64,000 bases of DNA. Source: Chryseobacterium paridis (lineage in GTDB: Bacteria; Bacteroidota; Bacteroidia; Flavobacteriales; Weeksellaceae). This document shows, piece after piece, positions 43,302 to 53,646 of the stretch. Location of the stretch: positions 930,001 through 994,000 of the forward strand of contig NZ_JAENHK010000001.1 of assembly GCF_016595215.1 (NCBI RefSeq). The letters are read 5' to 3'. Position 1 is the stretch's first letter, and each line of letters begins with the position of its first letter. The position numbers were made by a program, and so were the translations under genes. The notes under the pieces are model-generated. The model saw only the letters and a program-made list of their open reading frames with translations, was not told where the DNA came from and did no database searches.

Positions 43302-43304
43302 TTA

Positions 43305-43628
43305 ATGAGAGAAAATCAACAAACTATACAGGGAGTAATTTCCGTTATCGCTCTAATTTGCCTGGCAACAGGATGGTTTAATTTCTTTTCACCGGAAATA
43401 AATAATCTTCTTTCCAAAAGAGTGTTTTATATTATTATAGGAATCAGCTTTGCCATTCAGGCACCATTTCTTTCCAATAGAAATTTTGTATATCCGATGT
43501 ATGCTGCTGCAGGGCTTTGCATTGTAGGAGCATTTTTACCATTGGAGTCCAGGTTGGCTGGAATGAAAACACTTGGTTTATTAGGAGGGATTATCCTTTC
43601 TTTATCGAATAGAAGACAGGTTAACTAA
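43305..43628 (+). CDS. Small four-helix membrane protein
   Basis: 107 residues with about four hydrophobic segments (12-32, 43-60, 64-80, 86-102) and no recognised domain. It lies 3 bases after panB and 5 before the pseudouridine synthase gene, so all three are likely co-transcribed. The function is unknown. Confidence 0.65.
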   Translation: MRENQQTIQGVISVIALICLATGWFNFFSPEINNLLSKRVFYIIIGISFAIQAPFLSNRNFVYPMYAAAGLCIVGAFLPLESRLAGMKTLGLLGGIILSLSNRRQVN

Positions 43629-43633
43629 ATACA

Positions 43634-44314
43634 ATGGAGGAGCAGATTGCTTATGAAGATAACCATCTCTTGGTTGTAAATAAAAAAGTCGGACAGCTTG
43701 TACAAGGTGACAAGACTGGCGATGAATCGTTATTAGAATCAATAAAGAACTTTATAAAGAAAAGAGACGCTAAACCGGGAAATGTTTTTCTCGGTTTAGT
43801 TCATCGTATAGACCGCCCTACTTCAGGGTTAGTCATTTATGCCAAAACTTCAAAAGCTCTTTCGCGCCTCACTCAGATGGTGAAGAACAGAGAAGTTGAA
43901 AAAACTTACTGGGCTGTAGTTCCTAAAGAAATGATTCCTCATAATCAAAGGCTTGTTAATTATTTAAAGAAAAACGAAAAGACAAATAAAGCTATCGTTT
44001 TTCCAAAAGCAACCGAAGGGGCAAAGGAGGCAATCTTAACTTACAATGTTATCAAAACCCTTGATAATTATATGTTGCTTCAAATTGATTTGGAAACAGG
44101 AAGGCATCACCAGATTCGTGCACAATTATCCAAAATTGGAGTTCCTATCAAAGGAGATTTAAAGTATGGTGCTCCAAGGTCTAATCCTGATGGAGGAATT
44201 AATCTTCATGCTAGAATGCTGAAATTTATTCATCCTGTCACTAAAGAAGAGATTGAGATTGTAGCACCTGTTCCCCTGAATGATGCGATCTGGAGAGCTT
44301 GTGAGGAGATGTAA
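43634..44314 (+). CDS. RluA-family RNA pseudouridine synthase
   Basis: 226 residues. The catalytic Asp is in HRIDRPTSGLV, preceded by LLVVNKKVGQLV and followed by VEKTYWAVV, LQIDLETGRHHQIRAQLSKIG and GDLKYGAPR. There is no N-terminal S4 domain, so it is a short RluA-type enzyme acting on rRNA or tRNA. The target uridine cannot be deduced. Confidence 0.92.
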   Translation: MEEQIAYEDNHLLVVNKKVGQLVQGDKTGDESLLESIKNFIKKRDAKPGNVFLGLVHRIDRPTSGLVIYAKTSKALSRLTQMVKNREVEKTYWAVVPKEMIPHNQRLVNYLKKNEKTNKAIVFPKATEGAKEAILTYNVIKTLDNYMLLQIDLETGRHHQIRAQLSKIGVPIKGDLKYGAPRSNPDGGINLHARMLKFIHPVTKEEIEIVAPVPLNDAIWRACEEM

Positions 44315-44333
44315 TATACATTGCTGTTCTTAA

Positions 44334-44378
44334 AAATAAAAAAGTCTGTTATTCTGGTGATAGCAGACTTTTTTATTT
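44334..44378 (+). terminator. Rho-independent terminator
   Basis: Fifteen-base arms AAATAAAAAAGTCTG / CAGACTTTTTTATTT with a partly paired inner loop, ending in a T-run. Confidence 0.85.
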
Positions 44379-44396
44379 CAATAAAGGACTTGAAGT

Positions 44397-44427
44397 TTTG
44401 CTCATTCTGAAAAAATAACTAACTTCG
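44397..44427 (+). promoter_or_regulatory. Promoter of the thiamine operon
   Basis: TTTG (44397-44400), 19 bases, TAACTTCG (44420-44427; one mismatch to TAnnTTTG). The predicted start falls at about 44433, directly at the first stem of the TPP riboswitch. Confidence 0.65.
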
Positions 44428-44433
44428 TCCCAT

Positions 44434-44514
44434 ACTTTAGGGGTGTCTGTTCACAAACAGACTGAGACTTTACCCTTTGAACCTGATCTGGATCATACCA
44501 GCGTAGGGAAAAGT
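44434..44514 (+). ncRNA. TPP riboswitch (THI element)
   Basis: The conserved thi-box pieces are all present: GGGGTGTC (44440-44447), CTGAGA, CCCTTTGAACCTGATCTGG and the CCAGCGTAGGGAA end. P1 is formed by ACTTT (44434-44438) and AAAGT (44510-44514). It should bind thiamine pyrophosphate and repress the thi operon. No terminator hairpin with a T-run follows; instead a hairpin can hide the thiS start codon, suggesting control of translation. Confidence 0.97.
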
Positions 44515-44556
44515 GAAATGACTTTTTGTTGTACATTCTATTGTACAATTATAGCC

Positions 44557-44591
44557 ATTCCTAAAGTGATTTGTTAAACAAAAACTTTGGA

Positions 44592-44593
<2 letters not shown>
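44557..44593 (+). promoter_or_regulatory. Hairpin masking the thiS start codon
   Basis: ATTCC-T-AAAGT (44557-44567) pairs with ACTTTGGAAT (44584-44593) with a single bulged T. The inner TTTG/CAAA bases can pair too. The right arm includes the first two bases of the thiS ATG (44592). This can act as the expression platform of the upstream riboswitch. Confidence 0.55.
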
Positions 44594-47237
<2,644 letters not shown>

Positions 47238-47240
47238 AAA

Positions 47241-47861
47241 TTGATCAAAGAAAAATTACAATATATCTCCCAGGGGAATACAAAAGAAGAACAGGAATTC
47301 AATATTTACAACGCTTTGGATGCTGGGGTAAAATGGGTACAGGTTCGATGGAAAAATGCCTCTGAAAGTGAGTTGGTTGAATTATGTGAAAAAGCCAGAA
47401 TACTGTGTAATGAGTATCAGGCAATATGCATTATTAATGACCATATACAAATAGCAAAAGAGATTGAAGCTGATGGAGTGCATTTGGGATTAAATGATGA
47501 CTCCATACTTAAAGCAAGACAAATTTTAGGAGCAAATAAAATCATTGGTGGAACAGCCAATACTTTGGAACATGTTCTCCAAAGAGTTCAAGAGTCTTGT
47601 GATTACATAGGTTTAGGTCCTTTAAGATTCACTGAAACCAAAGAAAAACTAAGTCCGATTTTAGGTTTTGAAGGATATCAGCAATTAATTGAGGATTTAA
47701 AAGCAAGATTAATTGACATTCCTATGATTTATGCAATTGGAGGAGTGCGTCTTGAAGATATAGAATTATTACAACAGATAGGAATCTATGGAGTGGCTGT
47801 TTCAGGACAGATAACAAGTCAACCATCAATAGCAAATGAATTTATAAAATCATTCAAATGA
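47241..47861 (+). CDS. thiE: Thiamine phosphate synthase
   Basis: 206 residues. It uses a TTG start (47241); no ATG lies in a suitable place and the product begins [11 protein letters not shown] as in other ThiE proteins. Motifs: [57 protein letters not shown] and AIGGV. It joins HMP-pyrophosphate and thiazole phosphate into thiamine phosphate. It overlaps thiG by four bases. Confidence 0.92.
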   Translation: MIKEKLQYISQGNTKEEQEFNIYNALDAGVKWVQVRWKNASESELVELCEKARILCNEYQAICIINDHIQIAKEIEADGVHLGLNDDSILKARQILGANKIIGGTANTLEHVLQRVQESCDYIGLGPLRFTETKEKLSPILGFEGYQQLIEDLKARLIDIPMIYAIGGVRLEDIELLQQIGIYGVAVSGQITSQPSIANEFIKSFK

Positions 47862-48631
47862 ATCAAACACTAATAATAGCAGACAGAATTTTTGAATCGA
47901 GACTTTTCCTGGGAACAGGTAAATTTGGGAATTTAGCAGAAATGACCCAGTCTATTATCGCCTCTGAAAGTAATATGGTGACCATGGCACTAAAAAGGAT
48001 TGATACCCATTCACAAGACGATGACCTCCTTTATGCGTTGAAACCTACGAATACTCATCTCTTACCCAATACATCAGGTGCCCGTACGGCTAAAGAAGCT
48101 GTCTTAGCTGCACAGTTGGCGAGAGAAGCGTTGGAAACAAACTGGGTAAAATTGGAAATTCATCCCGACCCCAAATATTTACTTCCTGATCCTATTGAAA
48201 CATTATATGCAACAGAAGAACTTGCTAAACTTGGTTTTATCGTAATGCCTTACATTCATGCTGATCCGGTATTATGTAAGCGTCTTGAAGATGCAGGAAC
48301 GGCGGTCGTGATGCCATTAGGTGCTCCGATTGGTACTAATAAAGGTCTTCGGACATTGGATTTTCTTGAAATTATTATCAGTCAGAGTAAAGTTCCAGTA
48401 GTTGTTGATGCTGGAATAGGAGCACCATCCGATGCCGCGAAAGCTATGGAGATAGGTGCCGACGCTGTACTAGTCAATACTGCAATTGCTGTTGCAAAGG
48501 ATCCTATCAGTATGGCATTGGCATTTAAAGAAGGAGTGGTTGCAGGAAGAAGAGCCTACGAAGCGGGGTTAGGATCAATAAGTTCCCATGCAGAAGCATC
48601 AAGTCCACTGACTTCATTTTTATTTGAATAA
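47858..48631 (+). CDS. thiG: Thiazole synthase
   Basis: 257 residues with the Schiff-base Lys98 in WVKLEIHPD, the start [47 protein letters not shown] and the [10 protein letters not shown] segment. It makes the thiazole ring from deoxyxylulose-5-phosphate, dehydroglycine and ThiS thiocarboxylate. Co-transcribed with thiH, 14 bases downstream. Confidence 0.98.
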   Translation: MNQTLIIADRIFESRLFLGTGKFGNLAEMTQSIIASESNMVTMALKRIDTHSQDDDLLYALKPTNTHLLPNTSGARTAKEAVLAAQLAREALETNWVKLEIHPDPKYLLPDPIETLYATEELAKLGFIVMPYIHADPVLCKRLEDAGTAVVMPLGAPIGTNKGLRTLDFLEIIISQSKVPVVVDAGIGAPSDAAKAMEIGADAVLVNTAIAVAKDPISMALAFKEGVVAGRRAYEAGLGSISSHAEASSPLTSFLFE

Positions 48632-48645
48632 ATAAAGATTGTAGA

Positions 48646-49764
48646 ATGAATAATTTCGAGGCGGTTTTTACATCCTATGAATGGGATGATATCAAACAAA
48701 AATTGGATAACGTGACTTTATCTGATGTAGAGTACAGCCTGCAAAAGAGACAGAGAACATTGGATGACTTCCTTAATCTGATTTCAAAAGCTGCTGCATC
48801 AAAACTGGAAGTAATGGCGAGGATGACACGTGCCATTACTCAAAAACGTTTTGGTAAGGTGATACAATTGTACGCTCCGCTGTATCTTAGCAATGAGTGT
48901 CAGAATATTTGTACGTATTGTGGTTTTAGTTTAGATAATAAGTTGAAAAGAAAAACACTTTCTGATACGGAAATCATGATAGAAGCTTCAGTGTTGAAAA
49001 CAATGGGAGTGAATCATGTATTACTGGTAAGTGGGGAAGCGAATAAGACTGTCGGAATTACTTATTTTCTAAATGCAGTTCGTTTGTTAAAACCTCATTT
49101 TGCCAATATTTCTATTGAAGTACAGCCCCTGTCAGAAGATGAATACAGATTATTACACCAGGAAGGAGTTCATTCTATTCTTGTATACCAGGAGACTTAT
49201 CATCAGGAAGTATACAAGCAATATCATCCGAAGGGTAAAAAATCGAATTTCCAATTTCGCCTGGATACACCGGATAGAGTGGGGAGGGCTGGAATTCATA
49301 AAATGGGGTTAGGGGTTTTACTTGGACTTGAAGACTGGAGGGTTGACAGCTTTTTCAATGCAGCCCATATCGATTACCTCCAAAAAGAATACTGGAAGAG
49401 TAAATTTTCGGTGTCCTTTCCAAGACTAAGACCAGCGGAAGGTATTATTGAACCCAATTTTATCATGGAAGATAAAGATCTGCTACAGCTTATTTGTGCG
49501 TATCGGATTTGGAATGAAGATCTTGAAATATCTATTTCTACCAGAGAAAATGAGAATTTTAGGAATCATATTGTTTCGCTTGGTGCTACGTCCATGAGTG
49601 CCGGTTCAAAAACAAATCCCGGTGGCTATGCAGTGGATCCACAATCTCTTGAACAATTTGAAACTAGTGATGAAAGAAGTATGGAGGTTATAAAAAATAT
49701 GATCAAAGGAGCAGGGTATGATCCCGTGATGAAAGACTGGGATTCTGTTTACTGTGGAGTTTAA
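48646..49764 (+). CDS. thiH: 2-iminoacetate synthase ThiH
   Basis: 372 residues, a radical-SAM tyrosine lyase with the cluster Cys85-x3-Cys89-x2-Cys92 (ECQNICTYCGFS), the VSGEANKTVG segment, IEVQPLSEDEY, and the C-terminal MSAGSKTNPGGY. It supplies dehydroglycine for thiazole formation. Its presence instead of ThiO fits an organism that can grow with little oxygen. Confidence 0.96.
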   Translation: MNNFEAVFTSYEWDDIKQKLDNVTLSDVEYSLQKRQRTLDDFLNLISKAAASKLEVMARMTRAITQKRFGKVIQLYAPLYLSNECQNICTYCGFSLDNKLKRKTLSDTEIMIEASVLKTMGVNHVLLVSGEANKTVGITYFLNAVRLLKPHFANISIEVQPLSEDEYRLLHQEGVHSILVYQETYHQEVYKQYHPKGKKSNFQFRLDTPDRVGRAGIHKMGLGVLLGLEDWRVDSFFNAAHIDYLQKEYWKSKFSVSFPRLRPAEGIIEPNFIMEDKDLLQLICAYRIWNEDLEISISTRENENFRNHIVSLGATSMSAGSKTNPGGYAVDPQSLEQFETSDERSMEVIKNMIKGAGYDPVMKDWDSVYCGV

Positions 49765-49912
49765 TTTTAAAAATTTTAACTATTAAGATCTATTAAGAAG
49801 TTAAGTTTAATTAAGAAAAAATAAAAGATTTTTTAAGAACTAATGCTTAAAGTGAAGCTCATCTTAAATTTTCTAAACAACTTCAATTCTCTTAAGGGTT
49901 CAACGAATAAAT
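49765..49912 (+). repeat. TTAAG-rich spacer between thiH and thiF
   Basis: 148 bases in which TTAAG or ATTAAG recurs at least six times (for example at 49784-49802, 49809 and 49891) together with related TTAAA units. It has no coding sense, and no clear promoter or terminator was found. Confidence 0.5.
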
Positions 49913-50623
49913 ATGCAAAAAGAAGATATTTTTTCCCGATACAGCCGTCAGATATTTATTGATGAAATAGGAGTTGAAGGACAACGAAAGCTTATGTCAG
50001 CAAAAGTATTGGTGATAGGAGTCGGAGGTTTAGGAAGTCCTGTTATCCAATATTTAGCTGCAGCAGGAGTTGGAATACTGGGGATTGCAGATTTTGATAC
50101 TGTTGAATTACATAATCTAAACCGACAGGTCATTCATAATGAAAATAGTGTTGGAACTTCAAAAGTAAAAAGTGCCGTAAAATTTGTTAATGGTCTTAAT
50201 CGTCATGTGAATGTTATTCCCATTGAAGAAAAAATAGATAGAACGAATATTGAACAAATAATCTCGGAATATGATATTATCGTAGATGGATCGGATAATT
50301 TTACTACCAGATATTTAATTAATGATACCTGTGTGAAATTAGAAAAGCCATTGGTATATGGAAGTATATTGGGTTTTTCCGGTCAGATAGCTATATTCAA
50401 TTACAATGGAAGTAAGAATTTAAGAGATCTCTTTCCTGAGCCTCCATCTGAAGAAAATCTTCCGGATTGTGATAGTTTAGGTGTTTTGGGATCATTACCA
50501 GGGATGATTGGAAGTATGATGGCACATCTTGCCTTAAAAATAATTACAGATTTACCTTTAAATATCGATCAGTTAACCCTTATCGATACGTTAGAATGGA
50601 GATTCCAAACCATCCATTTTTAA
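49913..50623 (+). CDS. thiF: ThiF adenylyltransferase (HesA/MoeB/ThiF family)
   Basis: 236 residues. It has a Rossmann GxGxxG (VIGVGGLGSP, 35-43), NLNRQ (68-72), the DGSDNFTTRYLIND segment, and the PEPPSEENLPDCDSLGVLGSLPG loop with the single Cys usual near the carrier-binding site. Most ThiF/MoeB proteins have two CxxC zinc pairs; none is seen here, as in some Bacteroidota homologues. It adenylates the ThiS C-terminus. The last gene of the operon, 148 bases after thiH. Confidence 0.9.
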   Translation: MQKEDIFSRYSRQIFIDEIGVEGQRKLMSAKVLVIGVGGLGSPVIQYLAAAGVGILGIADFDTVELHNLNRQVIHNENSVGTSKVKSAVKFVNGLNRHVNVIPIEEKIDRTNIEQIISEYDIIVDGSDNFTTRYLINDTCVKLEKPLVYGSILGFSGQIAIFNYNGSKNLRDLFPEPPSEENLPDCDSLGVLGSLPGMIGSMMAHLALKIITDLPLNIDQLTLIDTLEWRFQTIHF

Positions 50624-50643
50624 ATTATATTGTTTTAAATAAG

Positions 50644-50677
50644 TGAGGCAGTAAGATTATTCTTACTGCCTCATTTT
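50644..50677 (+). terminator. Terminator of the thiamine operon
   Basis: Thirteen-base perfect arms TGAGGCAGTAAGA / TCTTACTGCCTCA around TTAT, then TTTTAG. Confidence 0.9.
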
Positions 50678-50705
50678 AGTTTTTCCTTAATCCTATGTGA
50701 ACTGC

Positions 50706-50816
50706 CAAATCACTCAGAGATTTCTCCTTCGTCGAAATGACAAACCTCCTTTGAATCCAAGGCTACAATTGACGATTTTGCAATTTAGCAAATCAGCGAT
50801 TTCGCCTTTCAGCAAG
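50706..50816. repeat. Interspersed repeat-like element
   Basis: The segment GAGATTTCTCCTTCGTCGAAATGACA (26 bases, 50718-50743; core GATTTCTCCTTCGTCG) resembles a short sequence found in many copies in Bacteroidota and other genomes, with ATTTC/GAAAT arms. It is followed by a low-complexity run of TTTTGCAATTTAGCAAATCAGCG type units. It runs up to the stop codon of the receptor gene at 50817. Confidence 0.5.
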
Positions 50817-53039
50817 TTACTTCCCATCCTGCTGCATCACTCCTCCATTGTCCTCTTTCTTAGTACTATTCAAAATATTTGGATCTTCTTTAGCTAATTT
50901 ATTTTTAGTTGGGATTTTATAGTTAATAGAAATTCCGAAGTTTCTTGAATCGTATTTGGTTCTTAAAGTAACTGCTTCTCCTGTAGGTGGATTAGAACGC
51001 ACCTGCATTACTTGCCCGTTAAAGATATCATTGGCAAAAATAGAAACTGTTAAACGGTTGTCCATAAACTTCTTGGTCAAAGTAATATCCACGTTGTTGT
51101 TGAATGGTTTTTCTGCGGTAAAATAAAAGTACCCAGCTTTTGGAGTCAAATAGCTATAGTTTGCTGTCAGCTTTATATCCTTAGGTAATATTAACTGTGT
51201 AGAGACATTGAAAATCCAGAATCCTTTATTGTTTAAGTTATCAATGTCATGTTTTTGATATCCTGCATATACATACATGAAATTGATTTTATCAGGATTA
51301 AAATTAAACTTCTTGATTTCACTCAATGGTTTAGTGAAAATCATAAAAGGTATAGGAAGACCAACATTAAAGTTGTGAATCTTCATATTAGAAATATTAA
51401 TCTGCTCATTGAAAAGATTCTTTCCATTTTTTCTGATGATCTGTGCAACCTGATTTTTTGCTGAACTCACACTATATCCAATAAAGGCATAATCGAAAGC
51501 AGAAAGCTTTACTTCATAATTGTCAAAGATCGTTGGTTGTAGATTCGGGTTACCAGTAACCTGAGTGTTTGGTCCCTGGAATGTTACGTTATTCGGGTTA
51601 AGTGCAGAAATACTTGGTAGGTTGATCTTCTTATTATAATTAGCAGAAAGAGAAACCTGACTCATTAAACTATATTGTACACTGGCATTAGGAAACAATT
51701 TAAACTTATTAAAAGGAAGTAGGTTTTTCTGAACCACTGCGCCAGTACTATCAATTACTCTCGTTATTCCGGAAATGTCATAATTCTCAGCACGTGCTCC
51801 TAAGGTAAAGTCAAATTTTTTAACCTTTGCCTGAAATTCTAAATAAGTAGATGCTGTCTGTCTCTGGTAATCAAGATTGGTTAACCCTTTACTTTGAGTA
51901 TCAAAATTTTGCTTTTCATATAATCCACCCAAACTTACTTTGCCACCATCAAGAATTTTGATCGGTTGAGAATAATCTACTTTGAAGTTAGCGATTCTCA
52001 TATCGGATTCATTGTTCAGTAAGACACCATCTGAAAACCTTGAAACTGTTTCTGTGGGATTAATATAGGTAATATCTCTGTAAACATTGTTCTGATCAAA
52101 TTTACTGGTCGATTTCGTATATCCAAACTGAAAATCCAGTTTTTGAGACTTATCGCTAAAACGTTTTTGATAAGTTACAACAGCTTCCTGTCTTAAATTG
52201 TTTGTGTAAGCAGCATCAAATGCTCCAAAATGCCCTTCTCTGATACTATCTTTAATCTTAAGATATGGTAAATCAGCGAAACCATCACTATTGGTATAAT
52301 TGGTATTTTTATTATGGTAAATATCATAGTTCACCAATAGTCTGTCTTGCCCAAGATCAAATGTTAATCCTGATTTGGCAAAATAACCACGACCGATTCT
52401 ATCTGTATTGCTTAATAATAAATCATTCTGATTAGAATTCATCATGCTCTCACGATAGTTTTGACCAATATTTAATTGCCATCCAAAATATTTGTTTCTG
52501 GCGTTTAAATTAAGAGAATGGGTTGTTCTGCTTCGGAATTTATCATAATTAGTGAATGAGTAATTACCGGAATAAGTAGCGGTTAAATATTTATTAGCAT
52601 TTTTATTCGTAATGATATTCATGATTGCACCACCCGAAGTTGCAGGAAATTCAGCTCCTGGCTGAGTAATCACTTCAATTCTGTCCACAGAATTGGCTGG
52701 CATTCCTTCTAAAAAAGAATTAAGTTCATTGGAAGTGATATTTAGAGGACGTCCATTAAGATACACGTCAAGTATTTTACCCTGATACATCATTCCTGCA
52801 ATATCAGTAGAAACAAGTCCCGGAAGTTTTTTAATTCCTTCTAATACATTTCCATTGTTAAGCTGAGGTTGCTCAGAGAAATCGAAAATAGTACGGTCAG
52901 CTTTTTGTTCAACGGCTTTTTTAGTTTTGGTCATTACAACCTCTTCAATCTGCTTTTCTTTGACCTGATTATTAGTTTTTTCCTGAGCATGTGTGACTAT
53001 AATACCCAGAAGAAACAAAACGGATACAATTTTTTTCAT
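50817..53039 (-). CDS. TonB-dependent receptor, outer-membrane beta-barrel family
   Basis: 740 residues with signal peptide (KKIVSVLFLLGIIVTHA). There is no carboxypeptidase-like N-terminal domain. A TonB-box-like segment (QIEEVVMTKTKK) precedes the plug (NVLEGIKKLPGLVSTDIAG, PANSVDRIEVITQPGAEFPATSGGAIMNI), followed by a long barrel of the OMP_b-brl_3 type. Members take up siderophores, metals or other large solutes; the substrate is unknown. Divergent from the next receptor gene across 607 bases; its 3' end abuts a repeat element. Confidence 0.9.
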   Translation of the reverse strand: MKKIVSVLFLLGIIVTHAQEKTNNQVKEKQIEEVVMTKTKKAVEQKADRTIFDFSEQPQLNNGNVLEGIKKLPGLVSTDIAGMMYQGKILDVYLNGRPLNITSNELNSFLEGMPANSVDRIEVITQPGAEFPATSGGAIMNIITNKNANKYLTATYSGNYSFTNYDKFRSRTTHSLNLNARNKYFGWQLNIGQNYRESMMNSNQNDLLLSNTDRIGRGYFAKSGLTFDLGQDRLLVNYDIYHNKNTNYTNSDGFADLPYLKIKDSIREGHFGAFDAAYTNNLRQEAVVTYQKRFSDKSQKLDFQFGYTKSTSKFDQNNVYRDITYINPTETVSRFSDGVLLNNESDMRIANFKVDYSQPIKILDGGKVSLGGLYEKQNFDTQSKGLTNLDYQRQTASTYLEFQAKVKKFDFTLGARAENYDISGITRVIDSTGAVVQKNLLPFNKFKLFPNASVQYSLMSQVSLSANYNKKINLPSISALNPNNVTFQGPNTQVTGNPNLQPTIFDNYEVKLSAFDYAFIGYSVSSAKNQVAQIIRKNGKNLFNEQINISNMKIHNFNVGLPIPFMIFTKPLSEIKKFNFNPDKINFMYVYAGYQKHDIDNLNNKGFWIFNVSTQLILPKDIKLTANYSYLTPKAGYFYFTAEKPFNNNVDITLTKKFMDNRLTVSIFANDIFNGQVMQVRSNPPTGEAVTLRTKYDSRNFGISINYKIPTKNKLAKEDPNILNSTKKEDNGGVMQQDGK

Positions 53040-53204
53040 AATGTTTTTTTACTACTATTCAGTTAGACGTTTAAAAAGAAATTTTGTTACAAGAAAATTT
53101 TTATAGTCTTATTGTAATTCCCTAAATACCCAATAAAATCAGGGAATATGGATCCATAAATCTAAAGTTGATGTTTGCGATTAATCTAATTTTTTTCCGT
53201 ATTA

Positions 53205-53235
53205 TTTGTTTATTTATAAAATATGTATATCTTTG
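53205..53235 (+). promoter_or_regulatory. Promoter of the receptor leader
   Basis: TTTG (53205-53208), 19 bases, TATCTTTG (53228-53235): both elements exact, ideal spacing. The predicted start at about 53241 lies at the 5' edge of the aptamer. Confidence 0.75.
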
Positions 53236-53243
53236 CCCAATAA

Positions 53244-53307
53244 TTATCAAGAATCTCATAAGATGGGATAGCAACCTGCAAAACAAGCAAGGTGCTGAAA
53301 TAGATAA
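53244..53307 (+). ncRNA. Compact SAM-I (S-box)-like riboswitch
   Basis: P1 is TTATC (53244-53248) with GATAA (53303-53307). J1/2 reads AAGA. P2 is a seven-base hairpin ATCTCAT/ATGGGAT with an AAG loop (53253-53269). Then come AGCAACC (53270-53276) and the P3 hairpin CCTGC...GCAAGG, followed by TGCTGAAA. AAGA, AGCAACC and AGGTGCT are the core S-box pieces, but the kink-turn, pseudoknot part of P2 and P4 are missing, making it about 64 bases instead of roughly 100. A SAM-binding role is inferred from these pieces only. Confidence 0.6.
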
Positions 53308-53393
53308 GCCGACTCAGCTTCGGAAAAAATGTTTATTCTATTCTTCCTCATCTTATCATTTTTGTTTTAAAGTAAAAATCAATGTTTAAGAAC

Positions 53394-53510
53394 ATGGGAA
53401 ATGACACCACAACAAATTTGACTTTTTGTCTTCCGGATAATGAAACGAGACTTCATTGTTCCTATCAATATGCATATCACTACTCGATGTGTATGTGTTG
53501 CTGTTCTTAG
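53394..53510 (+). CDS. 38-residue Cys/Met-rich leader peptide
   Basis: ATG 53394 to TAG 53508. The peptide begins MGNDTTTNLTFCLPDNETRL and ends HYSMCMCCCS, with six Cys (12, 22, 33, 35, 36, 37) and two internal Met near the end. Clustered Cys/Met codons at the 3' end of a short frame upstream of a transporter gene are the mark of a ribosome-mediated attenuator, as known for Cys-rich leader frames in mycobacteria. It has no signal peptide. It might instead be a small secreted or metal-binding peptide. Not confirmed as translated. Confidence 0.5.
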   Translation: MGNDTTTNLTFCLPDNETRLHCSYQYAYHYSMCMCCCS

Positions 53511-53646
53511 CTTTCTTTAGTTTCTATTAACTAACAAAACCGTTTATCGTTTCCATATTTAGCCTTGTATTTCAGGGTTAGGGAATTTCTATTGCTTAAA
53601 AGTTTTAAGCAGCTAATCATTAATACAAAAATTTAAAATAAAACAC

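Larger units (their letters stand above)
53040..53646. other. 607-base regulatory region between two divergent receptor genes
   Basis: It holds the start of the minus-strand receptor transcript, a seven-base inverted repeat (ATTCCCT 53117-53123, AGGGAAT 53141-53147), then on the plus strand a promoter (53205-53235), a SAM-I-like aptamer (53244-53307), a small CCGA/TCGG hairpin (53309-53323), a 38-codon Cys/Met-rich frame (53394-53510) and a TGCTTAAAA/TTTTAAGCA hairpin (53593-53611) before ATG 53647. Confidence 0.7.

Noticed and set aside
50697..50897. 66-residue plus-strand frame with RFLLRRNDK
   Set aside because: It is the translation of the interspersed repeat and then runs antisense into the receptor gene.
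53244..53307. SAM-II or cobalamin riboswitch instead of SAM-I-like
   Set aside because: The pseudoknot pattern of SAM-II and the B12 box are absent, while AAGA, AGCAACC and GGTGCT fit the S-box core.
53168..53389. 73-residue plus-strand reading frame across the receptor leader
   Set aside because: It crosses the promoter and the structured aptamer, begins before the predicted transcript start and has a composition unlike real proteins.
53593..53611. Rho-independent terminator before the receptor gene
   Set aside because: A good hairpin but no T-run follows; it may still act in the leader.
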